Source: Ailanthus altissimus (lineage: Eukaryota; Streptophyta; Magnoliopsida; Sapindales; Simaroubaceae). Taken from it: a stretch of 64,000 nt of DNA. The notes beneath the pieces were generated by a model. That model had not been told where the DNA came from and ran no database searches. It worked only from the letters and a program-made list of their open reading frames with translations. The DNA is taken from contig OX327690.1 in the NCBI GenBank assembly GCA_946807835.1, positions 31,218,501-31,282,500 of the forward strand, in the 5' to 3' direction. Each line of letters starts with the position of its first letter. The first letter of the stretch is position 1. Below are positions 12,083 to 22,955 of this stretch, piece after piece. The position numbers and the translations under genes are program-made.

Positions 12083-13278
12083 ATTTTGCCAGAAAAAAAT
12101 GGGTTCTCTACCGGGAAGGAGAGGTCGAGATTGAGCCCCCAGTTTGGTATAAATAAACGTGACTTTGTTTGTTATCGTTCTGGGTTTGCCTGTGAGGAAA
12201 AAGCCTAGTGGGGAACACCATAGGGATAGGAAGTCTGTGCGGTGCGGATGTGATGCGAAGATGTACTTGTCAAAGGAAGTAGTTGAAGGGGTTTCTCAGT
12301 GGTTTGTAGTGCAATTCAGTAATGTTCATAATCATGAACTTCTAGAAGGCGACCAAGTGAGGCTCTTGCCTGCTTATAGGAAGATTCACGAGGCTGATCA
12401 AGAGAAAATTTTGTAGCTTTCTAAGGCTGGGTTTCCTATACATCGTATAGTAAAGGTGCTGGAGTTGGAGAAAGGGATTCGAGGTGGCCAGCTGCCTTTT
12501 CTGGAGAGGGATGTTAGGAACTTTGTTCAAAACCGAAAAAGAGCTGTTCAAGAAAATGATGCTTTACTTACCGAGAAAAGAGATAATGACACAATGGAAT
12601 TACTAGACGTCTGCAAGGCTACGAAAGAGACAGATGAAGGCTTTCTTTATGATTCTATTGTTGATGAGAACAATAAGGTTGAGAATATTGCATGGTCTTA
12701 TCTTGACTCTCTTCATGCATACATAATGTTTGGTGATGTGGTTTATTTCGATGCCACTTATCGCTCAGTCACTTACAGTATGATTTTTGGAGCATGGCTT
12801 GGGATTGACAACAATGGAAGAACAATATTGTTTGTTTGTGCTCTGTTGCAAGACGAAACACTCCGTTCTTTTGCTTGGGCCTTACAGGTTTACCCCTAAA
12901 ATTCTTTTATTGAGTTTAAATGTCTTCATATATCTTCCATTATGAGGCTTTTTATGTTGGCTTTTGGATGCAGACCTTTGTTCGTTTTATGAAAGGAAGA
13001 TGTCCTAAGACAATTCTAATTGATCTTGATCTGGGACTCGGAGATGCTATAAGAAGCGAATTACCAAACACTAAACATGTTATATCTGCGTGTAACATAT
13101 TTCCCAAGTTATCTGGTTGGTTCTCTCTCTCTCTCTCTGGGATCTCAGTTTTCAGAATTCAAATCTGAGTTTGATGCATTATGCAATGTGGAGATTATGT
13201 AAGATTTTGAACTTTGATGGAGTCGAATAGTTTCCATGTTTGGGCTTGGTTCGGATAAGCACGTTGCTTTACTCTACT

Positions 13279-14162
13279 TGTTGAGGGAGGTAACGCCCTT
13301 CTCTCTCGTGAGGTTATGTTGAAGCGAAGAACCCAAGATTCAGCCTAGAACTCTAACCTCCTTGCGCAGCGGAATAACCTGTCAATCAAGCAAAACCAAC
13401 AAGAATTCAAAGTAGAAAACAAAAGAGCACAACATAATCTACGTGATTCGGCCAATCGCCTACGTCCACGGTGGATCCAAGGATCCTAGCCTCTCTTATT
13501 ATAACTCCCTAGAGATTTTATAAGGAAACACAATATGAAGAACCCTCAAAAGGACCTAAACGTTTAGTGAACCCTTGCTCTACCACGAACAATGATCACT
13601 CAAACAACGGTTTCACCCTAGCGCACACAAGCACTTAGTGTCTACCCAGCTCTTCCCCTCTCTTAGAGTCTCTCTCAATGCTTGATATGAAATCAAAGGT
13701 TTACAAGTGTTTATATAGAATATATTTCGTGCCTATTAACCCTATTCCTTGTTGGAGTAAGAGTCCACTTGTTTTAGAAGTCCAAAACTTCCCAAAACTC
13801 GAAATCCCGAATCAAAACGGACTTTTCCACGTGTTCTGGCGCTGCGGCGCTCGTCCTTGGGCACTGCGGCGCTGAGAACCCAGCGCTGCGGCACTGAGAA
13901 CCCAGCGCTGCGGCACTGGTTTTACTGTCTTGAGCGTCGCAGCGCTGAGCCATTGGCGCCGCGGCGCTGAGCCCTGTAGCTATCTGCGTTTTCTTGCTCC
14001 CTTTGCGTCTTTGAGTCCCGTTTTGCTTCCCCCTTCGTGTCCCACACGTCCTAGACTTCTCTATACGTATCCTACACGTTCTAGACTTTTTGTAACTCTT
14101 CACTTTGATATTCATCTCAATTATTGGCCAACCAAGATTGTTGAATCACCAATTTTCCAACA
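13279..14162 (-). repeat. LTR of copia element (left copy, 3' LTR of the element)
   Basis: 884 bp, TGTTGAGGGAGGTAACGCCC on the plus strand to TTTTCCAACA. It is closely similar by eye to the right copy, with scattered substitutions and one length difference in a GC-rich stretch near 13840-13925. There the motif GCGCTGCGGCGCTG recurs, and the left copy has extra units of it. Confidence 0.92.
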
Positions 14163-14385
14163 AACCCTTCCTTGATTCAAAATCTTCCAAATAAGAAGGC
14201 TTCAGGATCTGATCCACACCAATACTCTATCACCTAGAGTTGAGTCCAGTTAAGTCTCCACCAAGACTAAACTTTCCCCGGGCTAGTGACTTCGGTCTCC
14301 AAAGGCATTCGTGCACCTTGCATAGGGTATGGATGTGTTGCACTCCTTTCCGACTCTCATCACCTCGGTGAGCACGGTTTGGATG

Positions 14386-15572
14386 TCACCTAGTGGTCTG
14401 CATTACCCCAACGCCCCGCGTTGGGCCACTCATGGCCATCCCAGTAAGCACATAGAGCCCCCCATTGTGCTTCTCACCCTCAAACCCTATAGGTCCTTTC
14501 TCTACCCTCAGTTTTTCTTTTTCCGCTCTAACCGAATACCCTTCCTCATCGAGCTTGCCTAGGGATATCAAGTTCCTCCTCAATTTAGGAACATGCCTCA
14601 CACCATGTAATTCCTTAGTTTCTCCACCTTGCATCCTCAGCCTTATGTCACCAACTTCCATGATCTTACATGTCATGTCATTCCCCATTAGAGCTTTACC
14701 TCTCTTGGCTTTATAGTTGGTAAACATCGATCTGTCAGGACACATATGGACGCTGCACCCCGAATCTAGTATCCATTTGCCAACGTACTTTCCCCTTGAG
14801 ACTACCAATGTGTCTACAACTTCGGTATCTTCCTCAGTACCAATTGCAGCCCACCCTCCTTGGCCTTTTGATTTCGGACAATCCCTCACAAAGTGCCCTT
14901 CCTTATTACAAAGGAAACACTTCTTGGATCTCCTCCTTGATTGGTTGCTCTTCCTTCCTTGTGCAAGCAAACTGCTCCATTCTCGGACTCCGATCTCTTT
15001 GTCAATTCTTTTGAGTTCAATGATTCCTTGACATCATTCATCGTTAAAGACTCATTTCCATACAGCAACGTATCCACAAAACTTTCATAGCTCTTCGGCA
15101 ACGAACTTAACAGGATAATGGCCTTGTCTTCATCCTCAGTCTTGATGCCCAGTTGCTCAAGATTTATGACGATCTTGTTGAACTCGTCAATGTGAGCTCT
15201 CGATGAAGTTCCCTCGTGCATTGTCAGCTGATGTAGTTTCTTTTTCACAAGAAGTCTATTTGCAAGAGACTTCTTCATGTACAATGCCTCGAGTCTTTTT
15301 CATAGCCCAAAAGCGGTTTCTTCATCACCAACTTCCCTTAATACTTCGTCGCTTAACGCTAGGAATAAGGTGCTGTGAGCCTTTTTCTGAATCGTGTCCC
15401 AATCTTTCTGCCCAGACTTTGAGGTTGTCGCCTCATCGCTAGTTGAGTAGCTGGCCTCCTCCAAAGCTGAGTCTAGCCCTTCCTTCACTAGTAGAGCCCT
15501 AACCTTCTTCCTCCAAAGATTGAAGTCATTCATCCCATTGAACTTCTCTATTTCTTGCTTGATTGTAGCCAT
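14386..15572 (-). pseudogene. copia gag-protease, interrupted
   Basis: The frame starts MATIKQEIEKFNGMNDFNLW at 15572, a typical copia gag N-terminus. A TGA at 15302-15300 replaces the conserved Trp before the KRLEALYMKKSLANRL block. Gag continues to about 14960, where the reading shifts frame. The following segment has a zinc knuckle CFLCNKEGHFVRDC (about 14919-14878) and the protease active-site motif ILDSGCSVHM (Asp codon at 14766-14764). The reading ends at 14386 with no integrase. Not translatable as one product. Confidence 0.9.
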
Positions 15573-15609
15573 GGTTTAAATACCCCAGATGTGTATTATC
15601 GAACCTTTA

Positions 15610-15621
15610 GCTCTGATACCA
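15610..15621 (-). other. Primer-binding site, initiator tRNA-Met
   Basis: On the minus strand TGGTATCAGAGC lies three bases inside the 5' LTR. This is the complement of the 3' end of plant initiator tRNA-Met, the usual primer of plant LTR retrotransposons, and it fixes the element's orientation. Confidence 0.93.
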
Positions 15622-15624
15622 GTT

Positions 15625-16494
15625 TGTTGAGGGAGGTAACGCCCTTCTCCCTCGTGAGGTTATGTTGAAGCGAAGAACCCAAGATTCAGCCTAGAACTCT
15701 AACCTCCTTGCGCAGCGGAATAACCTGTCAATCAAGCAAAACCAACAAGAATTCAAAGCAGAAAATAAAAGAGCACAACACAATCTACGTGGTTCGGCCA
15801 ATCGCCTACGTCCACGGTGGATCCAAGGATCCTAGCCTCTCTTATTATAACTCCCTAGAGATTTTACAAGAAAACACAATATGAAGAACCCTCAAAAGGA
15901 CCTAAACGTTTAGTGAACCCTTACTCTACCACGAACAATGATCACTCAAACAACGGTTCCACCCTAGCGCACACAAGCACTTAGTGTCTACCCAGCTCTT
16001 CCCATCTCTTAGAGTCTCTTTCAATGCTTGATATGAAATCAAGGGTTTACAAGTGTTTATATAGAATATATTTCGTGCCTATTAATCCTATTCTTTGTTG
16101 GAGTAAGAGTCCACTTGTTTTAGAAGTCCAAAACTTCCCAAAACTCGAAATCCCGAATCAAAACGAACTTTTCCACGCGTTCTGGCACTGCGGCGCTCGT
16201 CCTTGGGCGCTGCAGCGCTGGACAGAATTGCGCCCAACGCTGCGGCGCTGGTTTTACTGTCTTGAGCGCCGCGGCGCTAAGCCATTGGCGCCGCGGCGCT
16301 GAGCCCTGTAGCTATCCGCATTTTCTTGCTCCCTTCGCGTTTTTGAGTCCCGTTTTGCTTCCCCCTTCATGTCCCACACGTCCTAGACTTCTCTATACGT
16401 ATTCAACACATTCTAGACTTCTTGTAACTCTTCACTTTGATATTCATCTCAATTATTAACCAACCAAAATTGTTGAATCACCAATTTTTCAACA
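15625..16494 (-). repeat. LTR of copia element (right copy, 5' LTR of the element)
   Basis: 870 bp, the other direct copy, starting TGTTGAGGGAGGTAACGCCC and ending ATTTTTCAACA on the plus strand. Its inner edge abuts the primer-binding site, making it the 5' LTR for the minus-strand element. Open frames such as 16024-16302 lie in the LTR and are not genes. Confidence 0.92.
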
Positions 16495-17351
16495 CTACTC
16501 TATCCAGATGTCTTGGGCAACATCCTACACAAGAGGCTATTTTCTTGTTTGGATGGAAACAACTGCTTGAAAAGAATTTTCAAAGTCTGTAGATGCATTC
16601 TTGAAAAGAATTTTCTCTGCTCAAACATGTTTACGAATTTTTTTTGAGCAGGTATATCTGTTAACATATTTTGTCCAATAGTGCTTGAACTGATTTTAGT
16701 GTTTCCATTGTCTATAGTTTTGCTTGGAATTTCTTACAGGTCAGTCTGTTTTCCAATCTACAAAGCCAGCCACGTCAAGATATGCAGTATATGCATATGA
16801 GAACATGCATATCAATTGAAGAGCAAGCCTGTGGAACTCTTTCACCTTTTGCCTTCTATGCTTTTCATCAGGAATTGGTGCTAGCTATGCAGTACACTGC
16901 ATCTGAAATGGCTAATGGATCATATCTTGTACGCCATTTCAAGAAGATGGATGGAGAACTTCTTGTTGCATGGATACCAGAAGATGAACAGATTCATTGC
17001 TCTTGTAAGGAATTTGAGTCTTCAGGAACATTATGCAGACATGCTTTGCGAGTGTTCATTGCAAAGAACTACTTTCAACTTCCTGAAAAATATTTTCTAA
17101 GTAGATGGCAGTGAGAAAGCTGTTTAGCCTTTCCCTATGATCGTGCTACTTAACATAACAGTGAAGAATGGCTTCAAGAATTTCATTCCCTTACTGAAAC
17201 TCTATTTGCAGAATCATCAATTACAAAAGAGAGATCTGATTATATCCGTAAAGAACTAACAAAAGAGCTTACGAGGCTTCTTAATGAGGTTAGAGTTATG
17301 CCAGAGAGTGATGGAGTTGCTATGGATTTTACTCTTTCACCAGCTGATTGA

Positions 17352-20300
17352 TTTTGGAGTTATGGAAACAATGGATGGAAAATAAATCATCGGTCAGTAA
17401 ATTGTTGAAAAAAAATATGTGGTTGAATGGAAACGTTATTAGACAAAGCTGGAAGGGCCAGAATGAGTGTGTGTTCTCATTGGCAACTTACAAGCAGACA
17501 CAGGTAATATATTGAAAAGGGCTACTCGGATACAGTGGACATCTATCTCATCATCCTGTTGCCAAGTTATTTCGGAAGGGCATAGAGTCTGTAAAGATTG
17601 GTGGATTGGGATAGGACTGTACTAAGGTGGTGTACTTTGTAATTATGGATGTGTATTTATAGATACTTTTATGTGACTAACATAGAGAATTACAGAGTTT
17701 AATTCATTATGCTCTTGCCCTTTTGACGTTACTAGCTTTTACTAAGTGCTCGTGTGATGTCGTGACATATAATAATGATTGTTTCACGAACACTTTCTCC
17801 ATGCTTTCTTTCTCTTATTTTTTCACTTCATGTGGAGAACCTAATTAGTGGTCTAGGAGTTGGTTGTATAAAGCACTTTGTTTGTATCAAAAGTGAAATA
17901 CATAGACGTTGAATAAAAGAACCTCCAAAAGTAGTAATGCATTGCTCTTTATTCAATCATTAGGAGATTCTTGGACAAAGTCACCTCTAGTTTTATTGTG
18001 TTTATAAAAACTTATTTAAGTTTGCTGCCACACAAAATCATTTTAGTTGTTATGCCTTGCAGTTTTAGTAAATCCTCGTAGTCAGATGCTTCCTAATTTT
18101 ACGTTTCTAATTCATCTTAGCTAGTAATACTTTTTGCGAGTTGATGCTGCACTTGTTATACTGATGAGTAAATATGCAAGTGGAGAATTGTGCAGACCAT
18201 TCAAAATGGTTGATAGGAAAATTTTACAGACTTGTTTGTTCCTTGTAAACTCTATGTGAATGATCCGGAAAACAAAATGAAGGATCTTGTTTTCCTGGAA
18301 GTTATGGCTTGTCCTTAATATCTCTTATAACAAATTTGTTTCTGTTGTGGCACCAATTTCTTGTTTTCTTGGATATTGTAGTATGTTATGGTGCTTACCT
18401 GGCATTGCTTTTGGTTAATTAGTTGTCAAATGTATGTCTTGATGTGGTAGCAACATGATCTCTGCAGATAGATATTACTTTAAAAAACTGCATTGTATAT
18501 GTCTTGGTGTGGTAGTAACATGAGGATGCCATGGATGTAAGTCAGATTTGTTAGGTCTTATAAGCAAATGGGTCTGTTAGTAACATTAGGATGCCAAATT
18601 TTTGACAACTGTAGATTGTCTACTGTTTCTGAAGGTCAAGGCTGACAGCATATAATAGTTTTTTTTGGTTTATGGACATCTCTGAATGTGATTTATATGC
18701 TACAACCTTTGGCAATTGGTTAAAATGCCAATTTTCTTTGAGGCTCTAGTTGCCTCATTAATGGAATTTTTTATCGTTTGATCTTTCATAAGTGTTCTTA
18801 TAGTGATAAAAAAGAGGATGGAAAGTTCTCAAGCAAATATTTTACGCATTGAGTTTTAATGACGTATGTATTCTACATTTTATAGGTATTCTCCCAAATG
18901 AGTTCCAGGACCAAATTGATGGATGTCATACCTTGGCGTTTTGACTTCATCGTGAGCCTATTATTTCCCTGTGAAGTTTTACATTCCATAGTTAAAATTT
19001 CGCCACGTAAGCCACATAGTATGAAATATGCTTCTGCAGGAGCAACAAATCGAATGGCAGTAAGGCATGCAAGGTGTATAGAAACTTCAATATCATTCTC
19101 TCTCAGCTAGTGGTTACTTTTCATCCACTTGGAAGTATTTTCCATAGTCATCAAGTTATATTTTTCTGGACCCGCAATCACATGCCCTCGTATGAAAGAC
19201 CAGTGTTTTGCAAATTTGTACTGATATTTGTACTATCAGAATTATGGTTCCTTTTTAATTGACAGAACATATTTGAATTATTGGACAATAATTTGGTTGT
19301 CACCATTTGCGGACAGGATGGAGCTTATTTCTCCAAAGTTGGTGGTGCTCATCATCAATCCCCTTCCTCATTATATGAAGACTTTCTAGATCTCTCCTCC
19401 ACAACTCTCTGCAACTTTGCAGGTATGAATTTAACATGATTCATTCAATTTCAATCTTCATTATTCGTGCAGAAATCAGAAGAGGGTCCCTCATAGGAAA
19501 TGACCATGACCTATGTCCCTTGATACTTTTTTGTAAATAAAATATTGGTAAAAGGAAATGAATAATGAAAAGCTGCAAACTTCTAGCCACATAAGTTAGG
19601 ACCTCATTGTCTGGTCGGTTTTCTGTACAAAGTGGTAGATGACAAATGGCAATACTTATGGGCTGTCAAATATAATTTTCATTGTCTTTTTGTTGGCACA
19701 TGAATATCAGGTCTCAAAACTGTAATTTTGTTATTATTGGTTACCATAATTGATATTTTTGGTGCCCATGATCAAATAATATGAATCTTAACAATCTTTT
19801 GTTATTAATCTTTTCCCCAGGCTCGTAGTTAAAGAAACCCGGAATGGACCCACATCTTGCTTTGCCTAAAAGACCATCAATAAAGCATCAGGATGGTGCT
19901 ACTGTGAATTGCATTACGAGCATAAGCTTGTGGTGTTGATGATGGGGGGGATTGTTTGGATTCAAGGAAATGGAAGCACGTGGAAAGTTGTATCTAAGGA
20001 CTAGAGGAGGTGTATTAAAGGATGCTGGCTTAAAGAAAGGGGTGCGTGTAGGGATGGTTTAAGCACTTAAAATACCTGATTAGGACACTACCCTAAACAT
20101 GGAAATTTGCGTAGGCTAAGAATCTGGTTCTCTTTAATGCGTGCATATCTTTGTGGGTCAAACGGAATCGTTTACTCACCCAAGTTTCATGACCTCAAGA
20201 GAAAGATTTATTCTCATTGACCATGCATATTTTCCTGTTACTTCTTATATTTCCTTACTTTTAGAAGATAAAACTACCATCATAACAAAGTTATTGCCTT

Positions 20301-21081
20301 CTTGGTCTCTTAGGTTGCATTTTGTTAATATAAAGATCTCTTGGTTTTGGGAAATGAGAGTCCTGAAATTGCTTGTGTGGTATTGAACTTCAATTCAGCT
20401 ACGTAATTACGTGCATGAGGGGTCATTAAGCACCTTTTTCGGGTTCCAAAATGATTCATTAACTTGACAAATACGTAACGAAACAAACGGCAGGATTCGC
20501 TAATTACTGTTTAGGCAATTTAATTTATTTTATGAGCATCTAGTTTGTCACTTAAGCTAAACAAACCTCCTCTTTATTTTAATTCATTTGGCATCTGTCA
20601 ATCATTTAGTATCATGTAGCCGCAATTTAACATTTTAGACTTGTTCTAACTAAATGACTTGTCCAGTTTTTATATGCACACTCGCCCATTCCAGTACTTT
20701 CTACAAAATTCAACCCATGAATCAATCAAAATAGTACCTATAATTTAATTTCTTTCAGCTGTTCAAGGAAATGTGGTGTATATTTGCACTTCTAGCGAAT
20801 CATAATTTGAAGTAAAAAGGAAAAAATGCTCAACATGAAGCTTTGCAAGACAAAAATTTCTGAAAATGGCATATGCAAATTCCACTACCCAGAGAAAAAT
20901 CTTCAGGTTTCAGTGAAAGAAAATGAAAGAGAAGAAAACAAGATACTACAAACAAACTAAGAAACAGTGAAAAGGACTCGTCTTATTCATATTAAGCTAA
21001 AACATGCGGGTGTAATTGGCATAATCTGCTACAAACAGAAGAAGGTTTGGCATTTGTTTCGGAATGTACATGAATTGATTA
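17352..21081. other. Region downstream of the FRS pseudogene, no gene recognised
   Basis: 3.7 kb between the FRS remnant and the facing DUF4408/DUF761-like gene. The first part probably corresponds to the old FRS 3' UTR. Base composition is less AT-biased than other spacers here, yet none of the short open frames shows a family motif or consistent splice structure. Confidence 0.55.
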
Positions 21082-21834
21082 TTATACTGCTATGAGCTGT
21101 TGTTGAGCTTCAATCCTGATTTCTTCCTTCATTTTCCTAATAAACTCTTCAATCTTCTTGTTTAGTTCATCTATACTTGGTTCATTTATTGCTACTGGTA
21201 GTGCTTCTTCTGCTAATTCTCCCATGTTGTCTACATCTCCTTCTTGCACCATCACAGATTCTTCATCTTCATCCGAATAATATTCATCTTGTGCTGTGGA
21301 AACTTCAGTAGTTTCTTTATCTTCTTCTTCTCCAATCCAAGACCCTTTTTCTTGTTCTTCTTGTGTCTCTTTTTGCTCATGTTCTTCGCTTTGAGCTTCA
21401 TCAAGTGCAAAATTTTCCGAAGACTCGACGCTTGCCAAATGAACATGAACTCCCTCATTAAAATTAGCTGATGATTCTTTCATCACCTCAGGCAATTCAG
21501 ATGCTGAAACTTCACCACCAGCATAAGCAGAAGGTGGTGATGATGAAGTGCTGCAAGAAACCGAGCTTTTCACGAGGAAAGCAAGGATTCCATTGCAAAT
21601 CAAGAACATGTACTTTCTCTCGAGAGTGTGAGTGAAGAATGAGGAAAGGAACGTGGAGAAATAGACATTGAATGAATGAGGAAAGAAAGAAAATCCTGAG
21701 GAGTAACATAGAATCAAAGAAAAGATAGAGACTGAAATAACAAGCTGCAAAGTCCTTTTAAGGAAGTGATACTTGTCAAACTGCTTGTCATGAAAAGCTT
21801 GTAGCTCTTGTTCCTTATAATAGTATTGATCCAT
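21082..21834 (-). CDS. DUF4408/DUF761-like membrane protein, unknown function
   Basis: Intronless gene for 250 residues. Order: polar N-terminus (MDQYYYKEQELQAFHDKQF); two hydrophobic segments at roughly 28-50 and 54-70 plus a further hydrophobic stretch near 76-92, matching the DUF4408 N-terminal region; a Ser-rich linker; a long acidic middle (about 130-205, many Glu/Asp); and a C-terminal IDELNKKIEEFIRKMKEEI helix characteristic of DUF761. This two-domain plan is common in plant proteins of unknown biochemical role, and I assign no function. The start codon at 21834 follows a TATA box about 175 bases upstream. Family placement is from motif memory and fairly secure. Confidence 0.87.
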   Translation of the reverse strand: MDQYYYKEQELQAFHDKQFDKYHFLKRTLQLVISVSIFSLILCYSSGFSFFPHSFNVYFSTFLSSFFTHTLERKYMFLICNGILAFLVKSSVSCSTSSSPPSAYAGGEVSASELPEVMKESSANFNEGVHVHLASVESSENFALDEAQSEEHEQKETQEEQEKGSWIGEEEDKETTEVSTAQDEYYSDEDEESVMVQEGDVDNMGELAEEALPVAINEPSIDELNKKIEEFIRKMKEEIRIEAQQQLIAV

Positions 21835-22007
21835 CCTGGGTTACAAGCCTGGCTGTTTATGTAAAATTAACGTGAGTGAAAATGGAGCAGGGGCTTGTTA
21901 TTATTGCTTCTTGTAGAAGTGCTTTTTAGGAAATGAGCTTGGAATTTGGTGTCTTTAGTGCTTTGGGTACTTGGGATTGTTCTGCCGAGTGAACATAAGG
22001 TAACCCT

Positions 22008-22016
22008 CTTTATATA
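22008..22016 (-). promoter_or_regulatory. Probable TATA box of the DUF4408/DUF761-like gene
   Basis: TATATAAAG on the minus strand, about 175 bases upstream of the start codon at 21834, followed by a stretch free of other candidate genes. Assigned by position and consensus only. Confidence 0.5.
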
Positions 22017-22379
22017 CTAGTCCGAAACCAGCAACATCCTCGTGGGCTCTGCATGAAATTACCAACATGTCCTTGTTGATTGTGCTTTGGGGAGGGGCAT
22101 TGGATGCAACTTTTCAAACAATTGTAGCCATAATACCCAATCAATCAACTTTTAGTTGAAGAGCAAAATTTAAAAAAAAAAGAAAAAAACATATCAATTT
22201 GAAATTTTGAATGCATTATTAAAATGCAAAGATCATGGAAGATGCTGCAAAACAAAAAGTGGCTCTCTTTCCATGAGCAACTTGACTTTCTTCAACTTTC
22301 TTATAATTAAATATAAATATTATCCTAATTAAGTATAATTTACTTTTCATTTTATTAAACCATCTAAATTTGATACACA

Positions 22380-22381
<2 letters not shown>

Positions 22382-22415
<34 letters not shown>
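22382..22415. repeat. (AT)n microsatellite
   Basis: Uninterrupted alternating A/T run of 34 bases, likely length-variable. Confidence 0.95.
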
Positions 22416-22416
<1 letters not shown>

Positions 22417-22441
22417 CCATTTCCCCTCCTCCTCGATATTT

Positions 22442-22576
22442 TTTTTTTTTTTTAGGGAGGATTACAACACATATTCTTTTTTTCTGCACCACCTGGGGGG
22501 AGGGGGGATTCGAACCCAGGTGGGGATGTGAGACTTGGAGGTGCTCAGCCAACTAAGCTAAGCCCCTCATGCTCAA
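22442..22576 (-). mobile_element. tRNA-derived SINE with perfect target duplication
   Basis: On the minus strand the element starts TTGAGCATGAGGGGC, has box A-like TTAGCTTAGTTGGCTGAGC and box B GGGTTCGAATCC, and ends in an A-rich tail (the T run at 22442-22454 on the plus strand). A perfect 17-bp duplication, CCTCCTCCTCGATATTT, flanks it at 22425-22441 and 22577-22593. Structure and duplication together make this a secure SINE. The 62-residue open frame across it is not a gene. Confidence 0.93.
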
Positions 22577-22745
22577 CCTCCTCCTCGATATTTAGATTGA
22601 TGAAAATGCCGCTTATCCCATTTGTCGAGATTAGACCCAATTCTCTGTCTAAAGAAAGCTTAGCAGCATCGCCTTAAAGGACCGAAGCATGGGTGGAGAA
22701 AAAGGCGATAGCTGGCGAGGAGAAGTGAACGAGCTCCTGCTTGAA

Positions 22746-22747
<2 letters not shown>

Positions 22748-22781
<34 letters not shown>
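22748..22781. repeat. (AT)n microsatellite
   Basis: A second uninterrupted alternating A/T run of 34 bases, 330 bp from the first. Confidence 0.95.
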
Positions 22782-22783
<2 letters not shown>

Positions 22784-22839
22784 ATTTGTTTTAATGAGTA
22801 ATGTGGGTTACCATATAATACATGTTTAAATACATAATA

Positions 22840-22955
22840 AAATTTTATAATACATCATGAATTATGTTAAAATTATAAATTAAAACAATAATTTTACGAT
22901 ATAGTGTTATTATATAATAAATTATGTAATTTATTAGATCATTTATATATATATA
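22840..22955. repeat. Dispersed AT-rich repeat, copy 1
   Basis: Shares ATTTTATAATACATC, TGAAT.ATGTTAAAAT and TATATAATAAATTATGT, in the same order and spacing, with 49220-49320, about 26 kb away. The pair looks like two copies of one degraded non-coding transposon. Ends were not resolved. Confidence 0.6.

Larger units (their letters stand above)
13279..16494 (-). mobile_element. Ty1/copia element reduced to LTRs, gag and protease
   Basis: A 3216-bp element in the FRS pseudogene, bounded by a perfect 5-bp duplication CTACT (13274-13278 and 16495-16499). Two long terminal repeats, TG...CA, flank a 1462-bp interior. On the minus strand the interior reads primer-binding site, gag, CCHC knuckle, protease, then directly a polypurine tract (about 14163-14175, GGAAGGGTT end). 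Integrase, reverse transcriptase and RNase H are absent, so it is a non-autonomous derivative of the TR-GAG kind. The gag frame has a nonsense codon and a frameshift. Confidence 0.93.
10392..17351 (+). pseudogene. FAR1-related sequence (FRS11-like) pseudogene, split by two retroelements
   Basis: Fossil of an FHY3/FAR1-family transcription factor, itself descended from a MuDR-type transposase. Blocks in order: 10392-10619 (MVAPCVGMVFNSDDEAFEYY, start of the FAR1 zinc domain), 12088-12887 (KRDFVCYRSGFAC, RKSVRCGCDAKMYL, then the MULE core VVYFDATYRS), intron 12888-12973, 12974-13278 (PKTILIDLDLGLGDAIRSEL, LPNTKHVIS), 16495-16651, intron 16652-16739, 16740-17351 (SWIM finger CSCKEFESSGTLCRHALR; tail ESDGVAMDFTLSPAD). 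Lesions: an extra A in the run near 12093, another frameshift near 12195, TAG at 12414, a frameshift at the CT repeat near 13120, a stop after the GYFLVWMETTA block, and TGA at 17112 followed by homologous sequence. The initial codon reads GTG. Two LTR insertions lie inside. It cannot make a full protein. Confidence 0.93.

Noticed and set aside
13678..14175. Open frames in the left copia LTR and the near-identical frame at 16024-16302
   Set aside because: They are the same LTR sequence twice and have no protein homology that I recognise.
22364..22552. 62-residue frame beginning MAEHLQVSHPH
   Set aside because: It is the translation of the SINE and adjoining AT repeat.
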